A stretch of 64,000 nucleotides of DNA from contig NZ_CP092417.1 of NCBI RefSeq assembly GCF_023716865.1, forward strand, positions 3,078,001 through 3,142,000. Direction: 5' to 3'. The position numbers were made by a program, and so were the translations under genes. Shown here piece after piece: positions 46,561 through 55,055 of the stretch. The notes beneath the pieces were generated by a model. It did not search any database, was not told the DNA's origin, and saw only the letters and a list, made by a program, of their open reading frames with translations. The DNA is from Endozoicomonas sp. SCSIO W0465. GTDB taxonomy: Bacteria > Pseudomonadota > Gammaproteobacteria > Pseudomonadales > Endozoicomonadaceae. Position 1 is the first letter of the stretch. Each line of letters opens with the position of its first letter.

Positions 46561-46831
46561 TGTCAGTGATAATAGCAGGCTTTTTACCTTCAGGGGTGCT
46601 TTGTAAAATGGCTTCAATTTGATCGGTTGCACTGTTAAAGCTCTGGTAAAAGTAAGCAGAGTACTCACCGGAATGCTGTTGCCAGTTTGCTGCAATGATT
46701 ATTTCATTATTTAAGTCTTTCTGTTCAAAGCTACTGGCTAAGAAGGATTGTGCGCTTAACAATGGTGCAATAAATAGCAATGGCAAAACTTTTTTAGCAA
46801 TTTTCTTTTCCATAAAACGTCTGATTTTCAT
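46561..46831 (-). pseudogene. 5' fragment of the tandem HAD phosphatase gene
   Basis: Encodes the signal peptide and first 90 residues up to PAIITD, where IS4 enters; the frame then reads one Thr and stops (46556). Start ATG 46831 or ATG 46813 (MEKKIAKK); no clear ribosome-binding site at either. The original promoter must lie in 46832-47000. Confidence 0.8.
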
Positions 46832-46970
46832 AATTCTATTTGGGATAAAAAGGACGGAATCAGAATAGACGATGAAAAATACAATTTATGGAAGAGTTTG
46901 CTCTCATTTCATTGACGAATAAGTTCTTTTTTATTGACAAAGTCGTTGAAACAGTTGTTTTAATGCCATG

Positions 46971-46989
46971 ACCGCTCAGTCAGAGCGGT
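46971..46989 (-). terminator. Hairpin downstream of yciK
   Basis: Perfect 7-bp stem ACCGCTC / GAGCGGT with a 5-nt loop, 11 bp after the yciK stop. No T-run follows on the minus strand, so it may only stabilise the 3' end. Confidence 0.35.
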
Positions 46990-47000
46990 TGGCTGTATTG

Positions 47001-47747
47001 TTAGCTTTGCTGGGCATGAAAAGCCTGACCGTTTATGTTCTGGCTGTCGTCACCCATCAGGTAAAGGTAAACGGGCATAATATCTTCCGGTGTTGGTAGT
47101 TTTTCCGGGTCCTCTCCTGGAAAAGCAGAGGCTCTCATTGAGGTGCGGGTGCCACCCGGGTCGATGCTGTTGGCACGCACCGCACTGATACCGTCTTCCT
47201 CATCCGCCAGGACTTGCATCAGACCCTCAGTGGCAAATTTTGATACGCTATAGGCACCCCAGTGTGCTCGTCCCCGGTGACCCACTCCGGACGAGGTAAA
47301 AATCACGGAAGCCTTTTCAGAGAGGCGCAGCAGGGGGAGCAGTTCCCGGGTCATCATAAAGGCAGAGTTCAGGTTAACCTGCATGATTCGCTTCCAGGTT
47401 TCTGTTGGAAACTGACTGATGGGTTGCAGTTCACCCAGAAGGCTGGCGTTGTGTAACAGACCATCCAGTCGACCGAATTCGGTCTCAATGGTTTCGGCAA
47501 GATGGCAAAAATCAATATCACCAGCACTTTCCAGATTCAGTGGGTAGATTGCAGGCTGTGGCCACTGGTTTAGCTCGATTTCATCATACACTGCTTCCAG
47601 TGTTTCAGTACTTCTTCCCAGCAGAATAACGGTAGCGCCGTGACGCGCATAGGTCAGGGCGGCGACCCGGCCGATGCCACGGCCAGCACCGGTTACCAGT
47701 ATAACTTTATCCTTGAGAAGGTTTTTCGGGGCCTGGTATGTAAACAT
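47001..47747 (-). CDS. yciK: YciK-family short-chain dehydrogenase/reductase
   Basis: 248-aa SDR oxidoreductase. Rossmann motif TGAGRGIG (residues 19-26), the NAS segment HNASLLGEL, and the catalytic Ser...Tyr-x-x-x-Lys (SSGVGHRG; YSVSK) are present. The N-terminus YQAPKNLLKDKVILVTG is typical of YciK; physiological substrate unknown. It is the third gene of ubiG-mupP-yciK, the same order as in Pseudomonas. Confidence 0.9.
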   Translation of the reverse strand: MFTYQAPKNLLKDKVILVTGAGRGIGRVAALTYARHGATVILLGRSTETLEAVYDEIELNQWPQPAIYPLNLESAGDIDFCHLAETIETEFGRLDGLLHNASLLGELQPISQFPTETWKRIMQVNLNSAFMMTRELLPLLRLSEKASVIFTSSGVGHRGRAHWGAYSVSKFATEGLMQVLADEEDGISAVRANSIDPGGTRTSMRASAFPGEDPEKLPTPEDIMPVYLYLMGDDSQNINGQAFHAQQS

Positions 47748-47860
47748 GATGCTACTCCTTTGAAAATGCCGGGTTGGAAGTACTGTGTTTTCAGGGTTTG
47801 GAGTTCCGGCATTTTCTATGGTTTGCGGGTTTGGAAACTGTGGGTGTTATTGGTGGCTGT

Positions 47861-48568
47861 TCAGGTCGTTGTTGCCGGTATTTTCCAGTGGTGTGCTGCA
47901 AGCCAGCGGTGCAGTTGTTGGGCATTGTCAATATTAAGGTCTGCATCCCATGTCATCGGGTCGTCCCCTTCATTGATGTAGCCATAATGAGCAGCAACGG
48001 TGAGCATGCCCGCTTTTTTTCCAGCCTCGATATCACGCAGATGATCACCAATATAGATGCTGGACTCCGGTGAGCAGCCAGCCTGCTTGCAGGCAAGAAA
48101 GAGTGCTTCCGGTTCGGGTTTTGGCTGCTTGACATCCTCTGGGCAGACGATGGCATAACTGCGTTCAAGCAGCCCGGTTTGCTGGATTAATGCAAGGGCA
48201 TAGGGCCTGGGCTTATTGGTGACAATACCCCAGGCAATATCTCGATATTCAAGTTCATCGATCAGTGGCAGTATGCCGGGGTAGGGCCGGGCAAATGTTG
48301 TACGACTGTGGTCCTGAATATGTCGGTCATAGTATTGCAGGAACAGGGCTCTTTTCTGTTCCAGTTCATCCCCGGGAGTGAGGTTAAAAGCAAGCCCCAT
48401 CAGTGCCCGCGAGCCAGCTGACACATTTTGCCGGATCAGATGGCCATCCATCCCAGGGTGTTGGTGATCAGCCAGCATTTGGTTCACGGTAATCACAAAG
48501 TCTTCTGCAGTGTCCAGAAGGGTGCCATCCAGATCAAAAAAAACGCCTTCAATGGCTTTCATCATCAT
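47861..48568 (-). CDS. mupP: N-acetylmuramic acid 6-phosphate phosphatase MupP
   Basis: 235-aa HAD phosphatase. Motif I is FFDLDGTLLDT, the cap domain follows, then VTNKPRP (motif II), KQPKPEP (Lys) and IGDHLRDIEAG (acidic motif). Pseudomonas MupP dephosphorylates MurNAc-6-P in a cell-wall recycling route that bypasses de novo UDP-MurNAc synthesis; it was earlier annotated as a Gph-like phosphoglycolate phosphatase. Position between ubiG and yciK is what supports MupP over Gph. Three consecutive ATG codons make the exact start uncertain. Confidence 0.85.
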   Translation of the reverse strand: MMMKAIEGVFFDLDGTLLDTAEDFVITVNQMLADHQHPGMDGHLIRQNVSAGSRALMGLAFNLTPGDELEQKRALFLQYYDRHIQDHSRTTFARPYPGILPLIDELEYRDIAWGIVTNKPRPYALALIQQTGLLERSYAIVCPEDVKQPKPEPEALFLACKQAGCSPESSIYIGDHLRDIEAGKKAGMLTVAAHYGYINEGDDPMTWDADLNIDNAQQLHRWLAAHHWKIPATTT

Positions 48569-48580
48569 TACTCTTGGTTG

Positions 48581-49354
48581 TTATCTTGGTGGTTGTGGTT
48601 GTGGTTGTGGTTGTGGTTGTGGTTGTGGTTGCTTTGATGCTGGCTTAGCACCATAAATCAGGTAATTGACGTCCACATCCTTCGGGTTAAGCCGGTACAC
48701 TTTGGTTAGTGGGTTGTAGGTCATCCCGGTCATATCATGGATGTGCAGTCCAGACTGTCTCATATCCCGGCTTAATTCACTGGGTTTGATAAATTTGCTG
48801 TGCTCGTGGGTTCCTTTAGGCAACAGTTTGAGTAGGTATTCTGCGCCGATGATGGCGAAGAGAAATGATTTGGGATTTCGGTTAATGGTTGCAAAAAAGA
48901 TCTGCCCACCCGGTTTCAGGAGTTTGCTGCAGGCCTTGATGACAGACGCCGGATCAGGGACGTGTTCCAACATTTCCAGGCAGGTAACCACATCGAATTG
49001 GGCTGGCATCTCTTCGGCTAATTCTTCCGCGGTAATTCGCCGATAGTTTACGGCGACACCACTTTCCATGCTGTGCAGACGGGCAATGGAGAGGGGAGCT
49101 TCACCCATATCAATACCGGTTACCTCAGCACCGCGTCGAGCCATTGACTCACTCAGGATGCCACCACCGCAGCCAATATCCACTACGCGCTTTCCGGCCA
49201 GTCCAACACGTTCATCGATATAATTCAGACGAAGGGGGTTGATCTCATGAAGCGGTTTGAACTCACTGTCCGGGTCCCACCAGCGGCTGGCCAGTTCTTC
49301 AAACTTGGCAATTTCTCCAGGATCGACATTTTGGGCTGAGCGCATTTCAGGCAT
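48581..49354 (-). CDS. ubiG: Ubiquinone biosynthesis O-methyltransferase UbiG with Gln-Pro tail
   Basis: 257-aa SAM-dependent enzyme catalysing both O-methylations in ubiquinone synthesis. It begins with the conserved KFEELASRWWDPDSEFKPLH; the SAM motif is VVDIGCGGGILSESMA; CLEMLEHVPDP and MTYNPLTKVYRL are family blocks. After the normal C-terminus (DVNYLIYGAKPA) the protein carries an unusual Gln-Pro repeat encoded by a GGTTGT hexanucleotide array, so tail length may vary between strains. Confidence 0.95.
   Translation of the reverse strand: MPEMRSAQNVDPGEIAKFEELASRWWDPDSEFKPLHEINPLRLNYIDERVGLAGKRVVDIGCGGGILSESMARRGAEVTGIDMGEAPLSIARLHSMESGVAVNYRRITAEELAEEMPAQFDVVTCLEMLEHVPDPASVIKACSKLLKPGGQIFFATINRNPKSFLFAIIGAEYLLKLLPKGTHEHSKFIKPSELSRDMRQSGLHIHDMTGMTYNPLTKVYRLNPKDVDVNYLIYGAKPASKQPQPQPQPQPQPQPPR
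48591..48632. repeat. Hexanucleotide microsatellite (GGTTGT x6 + GGTTGC) in the ubiG 3' end
   Basis: Six perfect GGTTGT units plus one variant unit on the plus strand, read on the minus strand as a Gln-Pro dipeptide repeat at the UbiG C-terminus. Six-base units change tail length without frameshift. Confidence 0.92.
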
Positions 49355-49549
49355 TCGTTCTGATCCGTCAAAGCAGTGTGGTTGAGGCAGTCAGGACTAC
49401 CATATGTGCGGATTATACCGTTAATCGTGCAGTCGACCACAGTCTTGATTTCCAGTCTCGCGATGTTTGAAAATCTAACCAGTGAATCTGGCGGTTTTAT
49501 CCCAGAGATATCTCGCGATCACTGCATGGACTGTGGTATCCTTGCTCCC

Positions 49550-49577
49550 TTGTTGGTTGTCGATTGTTGGTTGTCGA
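49550..49577. repeat. Perfect 14-bp tandem duplication
   Basis: TTGTTGGTTGTCGA twice in direct succession in the ubiG-gyrA spacer. Confidence 0.85.
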
Positions 49578-49770
49578 GCCAATCGCTGTATCATTGAGAA
49601 GTGGTTGAATGGAGTACCCTCTACCTGCTTTTGAGGTTGCTGTTTTGCCTGTTCACTCAAATACCAAAGAGGCAGGTTTGGCATCCCCTGACTGTTAATT
49701 ACCTCTTCCAACAGCGGACGAATGATGGTTCACCTTGGGTGATCCTATGAATAGTGATGCCCTGAATGAA

Positions 49771-49800
49771 AGCGTTCTTCTGATTAGCGTTCTTCTGATT
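49771..49800. repeat. Perfect 15-bp tandem duplication upstream of gyrA
   Basis: AGCGTTCTTCTGATT twice in direct succession, about 95 bp before the gyrA start, where it could change promoter spacing or leader length. Confidence 0.85.
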
Positions 49801-49894
49801 AGAGAGTTTTCAATATCGGTATCCTGGTCCACAGAACTGGAATGGATGCTGACCGCTATCTGTTGGCCGTAAGCAAAAGGACGACTGGGTTTCC

Positions 49895-52525
49895 ATGACT
49901 GAAATTGCCAAAGAGATTCTCCCGGTAAATATTGAAGATGAACTCAAGCAGTCCTATCTGGACTATGCCATGAGCGTCATCGTTGGTCGTGCCCTGCCTG
50001 ATGTACGTGACGGGCTTAAGCCCGTGCACCGGCGCGTACTGTTCGCCATGAGTGAACTGGGCAACGACTGGAACAAACCATACAAAAAATCTGCGCGTGT
50101 TGTCGGGGATGTGATCGGTAAATACCATCCTCATGGCGACTCTGCGGTTTATGACACCATTGTCCGGATGGCGCAGCCGTTTTCCCTGCGCTACATGCTG
50201 GTTGATGGTCAGGGCAATTTCGGCTCCATTGATGGTGATTCCGCTGCGGCCATGCGTTATACGGAAATCCGGATGGATAAGATCGCCCATCAGTTGCTGG
50301 CGGATCTTGACAAGGAAACCGTAGACTATGTGCCTAACTACGATGGCACAGAGCAGATCCCGGCCGTTTTGCCCACCCGGGTGCCTAACCTGCTGGTGAA
50401 TGGTTCGGCCGGTATTGCGGTGGGCATGGCAACCAATATTCCCCCCCATAATATGACTGAGGTGGTCAATGGCTGTCTGGCGCTTCTGGAAGATGAAGCA
50501 CTGACGGTTGATGACCTGATGGAGTACATTCCGGGGCCGGACTTTCCAACGGCGGCGATTATCAATGGTCGCGCCGGTATTCTGCAGGCCTATCGCACAG
50601 GCCGTGGCCGGATTTACATCCGTGCCAGGGCCGATATCGAGCACGATGAAAAGAAAAACAAAAGCACCATTATTATCACTGAGATTCCTTATCAGCTGAA
50701 TAAGGCGCGACTGATTGAGAAGATTGCCGAACTGGTAAAAGATCGAAAGATCGAGGGCATCTCGGAGTTGCGTGACGAATCTGATAAAGATGGCTTGCGT
50801 GTCGTTATCGAGCTTCGTCGCGGTGAAAATGCCGAGGTGGTGCTCAATAATCTGTACGCCCAGACCCAGCTTGAGTCCGTCTTTGGTATTAATCTGGTGG
50901 CACTGGTTGATGGTCAACCCAGGCTGCTCAACCTGAAAGAGTTTCTTGAAGCGTTTATTCGCCACCGTCGTGAGGTGGTAACCCGCCGGACGGTTTATGA
51001 GCTGAGAAAAGCTCGTGAGCGAGGCCACATCCTGGAAGGTATGGCGGTTGCCCTGTCCAATATTGATTCGGTTATCCAGCTGATCAAGGATTCACCAACA
51101 CCGGCAGAAGCTAAAGAGAAGTTGATTGCCAGGGGCTGGAACCCCGGTCATATGATGGAGATGGCCGAGCGAGCCGGTGCTGATGCCTGTCGTCCGGATG
51201 ATCTGCCTGAGGCTTACGGTCTCAGGGACGGTCTCTACTACCTCTCTCCGGTTCAGGCTCAGGCCATTCTGGACATGCGTCTGCACCGCCTGACCGGACT
51301 TGAGCATGAGAAGCTGCTGTCTGAATACCGCGAGCTGCTGGAGAAAATTGCCGAACTGATTATGATCCTCTGTGACCCCATGAAGCTGCGTGCCGTGATC
51401 CGGGAAGAGCTTGAGCAGGTTCGGGATGAGTTTGGCGATGAGCGTCGCACCGAGATTACCAGTTCCCGTCGCGATTTGACCGTAGAAGACCTGATTGATG
51501 AAGAGGATATGGTCGTCACCCTGTCTCACGGTGGCTATGCCAAGACAACGCCTCTGGATACCTATCAGGCGCAGCGTCGAGGTGGTCGTGGCAAGTCAGC
51601 TGCTTCCGTCAAGGAAGAAGACTACGTCGAACACATGCTGGTAGCAAATACCCATACCCAGATCCTCTGCTTCTCCAGCAAGGGCAAGGTTTACTGGTTG
51701 AAGGTCTACCAGATTCCACAGGCTGGCAGAACGTCCCGTGGTCGACCGATCGTTAATATTTTGCCGCTGGAGCAGAATGAGAAAATCACGGCCATGCTGC
51801 CGGTGGAAGAGTTTACCGAAGGCCATTTCGTCTTTATGGCGACGCTCAATGGTACTGTCAAGAAGACACCTCTGGAACAGTTTGGCCGTCCTCGTTCTTC
51901 CGGTTTGATTGCCCTGGGGCTTGATGAAGGCGATACGCTGGTGGGTGCTGAAATTACCACTGGAGAAAAGCAGGTGATGCTGCTGTCCAATGGTGGTAAA
52001 GCGGTCCGCTTTGAAGAAACCGATGTGCGTGCGATGGGTCGGACTGCCCGTGGCGTCCGTGGCATGAAGTTGCCTGAAGGCCAGCGGATTATCTCCCTGA
52101 TTATTCCAGAAGAAGATACCCAGATCCTGACGGCCAGTGCTAAAGGTTACGGCAAGCGAACTGCCGTGGATGAATTCCGGCTCACCAGTCGTGGTGGTCA
52201 GGGGGTTATCTCCATGCAGTGCACTGAGCGTAATGGTGAAATCGTCGGTGCTATTCAGGTCAAAAGCGGCGAGCAGATTATGCTGATTTCTGACCAGGGA
52301 ACGCTGGTAAGAACCGGGGTTGATGGTGTCTCTTCCCTGAGTCGAAATACTCAGGGGGTTACGCTGATCCGGGTTTCTGAAGGTGAAAAGCTGGTGGGTG
52401 TTGCCCGTGTCGAGGAGCCTGAGACTGTCAATGGTCCTGAGTTCGAGGCTGAAGCTGTTGAAGGTGCTAAAGATAATGAAGGGCAGGGTGATTCCGTTGA
52501 CAACGAAGGGTCGGTAGAGCCCTGA
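49895..52525 (+). CDS. gyrA: DNA gyrase subunit A
   Basis: 876-aa type II topoisomerase subunit that breaks and rejoins DNA during supercoiling. The catalytic Tyr122 lies in AMRYTEIR, and the quinolone region HPHGDSAVYDTIVRM keeps Ser83 and Asp87, the susceptible-type residues. Six C-terminal beta-propeller blades follow, including the GyrA box QRRGGRG, and an acidic tail. Start MTEIAKEILPVNIEDELK is standard. A strong terminator follows the stop. Confidence 0.98.
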   Translation: MTEIAKEILPVNIEDELKQSYLDYAMSVIVGRALPDVRDGLKPVHRRVLFAMSELGNDWNKPYKKSARVVGDVIGKYHPHGDSAVYDTIVRMAQPFSLRYMLVDGQGNFGSIDGDSAAAMRYTEIRMDKIAHQLLADLDKETVDYVPNYDGTEQIPAVLPTRVPNLLVNGSAGIAVGMATNIPPHNMTEVVNGCLALLEDEALTVDDLMEYIPGPDFPTAAIINGRAGILQAYRTGRGRIYIRARADIEHDEKKNKSTIIITEIPYQLNKARLIEKIAELVKDRKIEGISELRDESDKDGLRVVIELRRGENAEVVLNNLYAQTQLESVFGINLVALVDGQPRLLNLKEFLEAFIRHRREVVTRRTVYELRKARERGHILEGMAVALSNIDSVIQLIKDSPTPAEAKEKLIARGWNPGHMMEMAERAGADACRPDDLPEAYGLRDGLYYLSPVQAQAILDMRLHRLTGLEHEKLLSEYRELLEKIAELIMILCDPMKLRAVIREELEQVRDEFGDERRTEITSSRRDLTVEDLIDEEDMVVTLSHGGYAKTTPLDTYQAQRRGGRGKSAASVKEEDYVEHMLVANTHTQILCFSSKGKVYWLKVYQIPQAGRTSRGRPIVNILPLEQNEKITAMLPVEEFTEGHFVFMATLNGTVKKTPLEQFGRPRSSGLIALGLDEGDTLVGAEITTGEKQVMLLSNGGKAVRFEETDVRAMGRTARGVRGMKLPEGQRIISLIIPEEDTQILTASAKGYGKRTAVDEFRLTSRGGQGVISMQCTERNGEIVGAIQVKSGEQIMLISDQGTLVRTGVDGVSSLSRNTQGVTLIRVSEGEKLVGVARVEEPETVNGPEFEAEAVEGAKDNEGQGDSVDNEGSVEP

Positions 52526-52534
52526 TAGTTTAAC

Positions 52535-52563
52535 AAAACGCCAGCCCAGTGCTGGCGTTTTTT
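52535..52563 (+). terminator. Rho-independent terminator after gyrA
   Basis: 11-bp perfect stem AAAACGCCAGC / GCTGGCGTTTT with a CCAGT loop running into a T-tract. It separates gyrA from the serC cluster. Confidence 0.93.
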
Positions 52564-52651
52564 ATCATAATGACAGTCACTCAGAGTGATGCATAAATTT
52601 TTTTCGTAATGATCAGGATAAACCGCCTTTTTTAGTGGAGAGGGTGTCATT

Positions 52652-53782
52652 GTGAATCCTTGTGTTACCGATGGTCTAAATGATGTTCTGGCGCAACTGG
52701 ATAGCCGCGCTTACAACTTTTCAGCCGGGCCTGCACCGATTCCTCATGAGGTGCTTCAGCAAGCTCGGGATGAAATGATGAACTGGCAGGATGTGGGTGC
52801 TTCTGTGATGGAAGTCAGCCACCGTGGCAAGGAGTTTCTCGCGGTTGCCCATGAGGCAGAAAAAGACCTGCGTGAACTGTTGAAGATACCGGGTAATTAT
52901 CAGGTGCTTTTTCTTCAAGGTGGTGCCCGGGGGCAGTTTGCGGCTGTGCCATTAAACCTTAAAGGCGATAAAACCTCTGCTGACTATGTCAACAGTGGTC
53001 ACTGGGCTCAATCGGCCATCAAGGAAGCCCAGCGCTATCTGGATGTGAATATTGTCGCTGATGGTAAGGCCAGTGCCTTCAATGCCATGCCTGCCGAAGA
53101 CCAGTGGCGGATAAGTCACGATGCTGCTTATTTGCACTATACCCCCAATGAAACCATCGGTGGGCTGGAGTTTTCATTTATTCCCGAGACCGGTGATGTT
53201 CCGTTGGTTGCGGATATGTCGTCCAATATTCTTTCGGGTCCCCTTGATGTTAGCCGGTTTGGAGTGATCTACGCCGGTGCCCAGAAAAATATTGGTCCGG
53301 CGGGTTTGACCGTGGTGATTGTGCGTGATGACCTGCTGGAGCGCAGTTCATTGATCTGCCCTGCGGTGCTGGATTATAAGCTGCAGGCTGGCAATGGCTC
53401 CATGTATAACACGCCACCGATTTTCGCCTGGTATCTTGCAGGCCTGGTCTTCAAATGGCTGAAAAAGCAGGGTGGGCTTGAAGCGATTAACGCACTCAAT
53501 GAACGTAAGGCTACCAAGCTGTATGCTCAGATTGATGGCTCCGGTTTTTATCAGAATCCGGTGGCTCCGCAATGGCGCTCCCGTATGAATGTGCCTTTCA
53601 CGCTGATCAGGCCAGAGTTGGATGCGACCTTCCTTGCCGAGTCTGAACAGGAAGGCTTTCGTTACCTGCAAGGTCACAAGGCCGCAGGTGGTATGCGGGC
53701 AAGTATCTATAATGCAGTACCAGAACAGCATGTGGATACGCTTATTGATTTCATGAAAGAATTTGAACGGCGGTACGGATAA
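52652..53782 (+). CDS. serC: Phosphoserine aminotransferase
   Basis: 376-aa PLP enzyme making 3-phosphoserine (serine synthesis) and 4-phosphohydroxythreonine (pyridoxal phosphate synthesis). Conserved YNFSAGPAPIP near the N-terminus, SHRGKEF, and the PLP-lysine block YAGAQKNIGPAG. GTG 52652 has GGAGAGG upstream; the N-terminus is about 16 residues longer than in E. coli. The stop overlaps the pheA ATG by one base (TAATG). Confidence 0.96.
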   Translation: MNPCVTDGLNDVLAQLDSRAYNFSAGPAPIPHEVLQQARDEMMNWQDVGASVMEVSHRGKEFLAVAHEAEKDLRELLKIPGNYQVLFLQGGARGQFAAVPLNLKGDKTSADYVNSGHWAQSAIKEAQRYLDVNIVADGKASAFNAMPAEDQWRISHDAAYLHYTPNETIGGLEFSFIPETGDVPLVADMSSNILSGPLDVSRFGVIYAGAQKNIGPAGLTVVIVRDDLLERSSLICPAVLDYKLQAGNGSMYNTPPIFAWYLAGLVFKWLKKQGGLEAINALNERKATKLYAQIDGSGFYQNPVAPQWRSRMNVPFTLIRPELDATFLAESEQEGFRYLQGHKAAGGMRASIYNAVPEQHVDTLIDFMKEFERRYG

Positions 53783-54867
53783 TGGCGAAAGAGAAGCTGG
53801 GGCAGTTGCGAATTCAAATTGATTCACTGGATCAGCAAATCCTTGACCTGATCAGCGAGCGTGCGCGATGCGCCCAGGAAGTGGCCCGTGTAAAAACAGA
53901 CGCTGACCCCTCTGCTGTGTTTTACCGGCCTGAGCGTGAAGCTCAGGTGCTTCGTAAAATAATGAAGAAAAATAATGGGCCCCTGAATGACGAAGAGATG
54001 GCCCGTCTGTTTCGTGAAATCATGTCAGCCTGTCTGGCGCTTGAGGAACCGGTCAAGGTTGCCTTTCTGGGGCCTGAGGGTACGTTTACCCAACAGGCAT
54101 CGCTGAAACACTTTGGTCATTCTGCCGTCTGTGTGCCGATGGCGGCTATTGATGAGGTGTTCCGGGAAGTGGCTGCCGGTGCCGTCAACTATGGTGTGGT
54201 TCCGGTTGAGAACTCCACTGAAGGTGTCGTTAGCCATACGCTGGACAGCTTTATGGACTCTTCACTGAAAATCTGTGGTGAAGTGGTTCTGCGTATCCAT
54301 CAGCATATGATGATTTCAGAAAACACCCGACGGGATCATATTACTCGTATTTACTCCCATGCTCAGTCATTTGCCCAGTGTCGGAAATGGCTGGATTCCC
54401 ACTGGCCAATGGCTGAACGGGTTGCAGTAAGTTCTAATGCGGAAGCGGCCAAGCGGGTCAAGGGCGAGTGGAATTCGGCGGCCATTGCCGGTGATATGGC
54501 GGCAGAAATGTATGGCCTGGAAAAGATTGCTGAGAAAATTGAAGATCGTCCGGATAACTCAACCCGGTTTCTGATCATTGGTAATCAGCCGGTTCCGCCC
54601 AGTGGTGATGACAAAACGTCGGTTGTCATCAGTATGCGTAACCAGCCCGGTGCGCTCCATGCAATTCTAGAGCCTTTTCATGTGCACAATATTGACCTGA
54701 CACGGGTTGAGACCCGTCCATCCAGAACCGGAATCTGGAACTATGTGTTCTTTGTGGATTTTGAAGGACATCAGGAAGATCCTGTGGTCAGAAAGGTGCT
54801 GGAAAAACTCGGTGAACGGGCTAATGATCTCCGTGTGCTTGGTTCTTATCCTAAAGGCGTTGTCTAG
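53782..54867 (+). CDS. pheA: Bifunctional chorismate mutase/prephenate dehydratase (P-protein)
   Basis: 361-aa enzyme converting chorismate to prephenate and then to phenylpyruvate for phenylalanine synthesis. The chorismate mutase domain (LRIQIDSLDQQILDLISERA; about 1-90) is followed by prephenate dehydratase (VAFLGPEGTFTQQASLKHFG; VENSTEGVV; NSTRFLIIG) and an ACT domain with the Phe-binding motifs GALHAILEPF and RVETRPS. Translation is probably coupled to serC. No leader-peptide attenuator was seen upstream, because serC abuts it. Confidence 0.96.
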   Translation: MAKEKLGQLRIQIDSLDQQILDLISERARCAQEVARVKTDADPSAVFYRPEREAQVLRKIMKKNNGPLNDEEMARLFREIMSACLALEEPVKVAFLGPEGTFTQQASLKHFGHSAVCVPMAAIDEVFREVAAGAVNYGVVPVENSTEGVVSHTLDSFMDSSLKICGEVVLRIHQHMMISENTRRDHITRIYSHAQSFAQCRKWLDSHWPMAERVAVSSNAEAAKRVKGEWNSAAIAGDMAAEMYGLEKIAEKIEDRPDNSTRFLIIGNQPVPPSGDDKTSVVISMRNQPGALHAILEPFHVHNIDLTRVETRPSRTGIWNYVFFVDFEGHQEDPVVRKVLEKLGERANDLRVLGSYPKGVV

Positions 54868-54922
54868 GCCGACCGAGAATAGACTGCCATCCTCGCTGTG
54901 GGTGCTATTCCCGGTCAGCCTC
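54865..54922. repeat. 58-bp palindromic element resembling IS1182 ends
   Basis: Two 18-nt arms (15/18 pairing) around a 22-nt loop. The left arm TAGGCCGACCGAGAATAG and right arm CTATTCCCGGTCAGCCTC closely resemble the ends of the IS1182-type element at 7799-9512 (GAGGCTGTCCGAGAATAG). It begins on the pheA TAG stop, inside a CTAG. No T-run, so it is not a standard terminator. Possibly a minimal non-autonomous relic. Confidence 0.6.
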
Positions 54923-55055
54923 CCGGTGGTGTGCTTTCATTCTGAACTCAACTCAATGATAAAAATAATTTGTCTTGGTCCCGGAAGTTGCTTGCAATCG
55001 TTATGACGCAATAACGCATTGAGATGATCTTCCTAATATCTTGCGGAGTACAAAT

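Larger units (their letters stand above)
41829..46831 (-). pseudogene. Secreted tandem-domain HAD (class IIIB-like) acid phosphatase, broken by three mobile elements
   Basis: Three separated minus-strand pieces (46831-46561, 43502-42358, 42092-41829) join to 1680 nt, exactly 559 codons plus stop, when the IS4 element (with its nested ISKra4) and the 256-bp MITE are removed with one copy of each target duplication. The rebuilt protein has a Sec signal peptide without a lipobox Cys (MEKKIAKKVLPLLFIAPLL), then two HAD phosphatase domains resembling the lipoprotein e(P4)/class B-C acid phosphatases. Domain 1 has ANWQQHSGEYSAYFYQSFN, nucleophile motif TDIDDT (Asp90/Asp92), FYISGR and GDQLDD. Domain 2 has VDIDGTLIDY, FYVTAR and GDLLDDFD. 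Substrate unknown. IS4 hit between the codons of the first nucleophile motif, and the MITE hit immediately before the last motif of domain 2. Confidence 0.88.
49355..49894. other. 540-bp divergent spacer between ubiG and gyrA
   Basis: No convincing gene on either strand. It must contain the gyrA promoter (plus) and the ubiG-mupP-yciK promoter (minus); no strong consensus promoter was recognised. It holds two perfect short tandem duplications (49550-49577 and 49771-49800). Confidence 0.5.

Noticed and set aside
49856..51028. 390-codon ORF antisense to gyrA
   Set aside because: Shadow frame of gyrA with no recognisable domain or start context.
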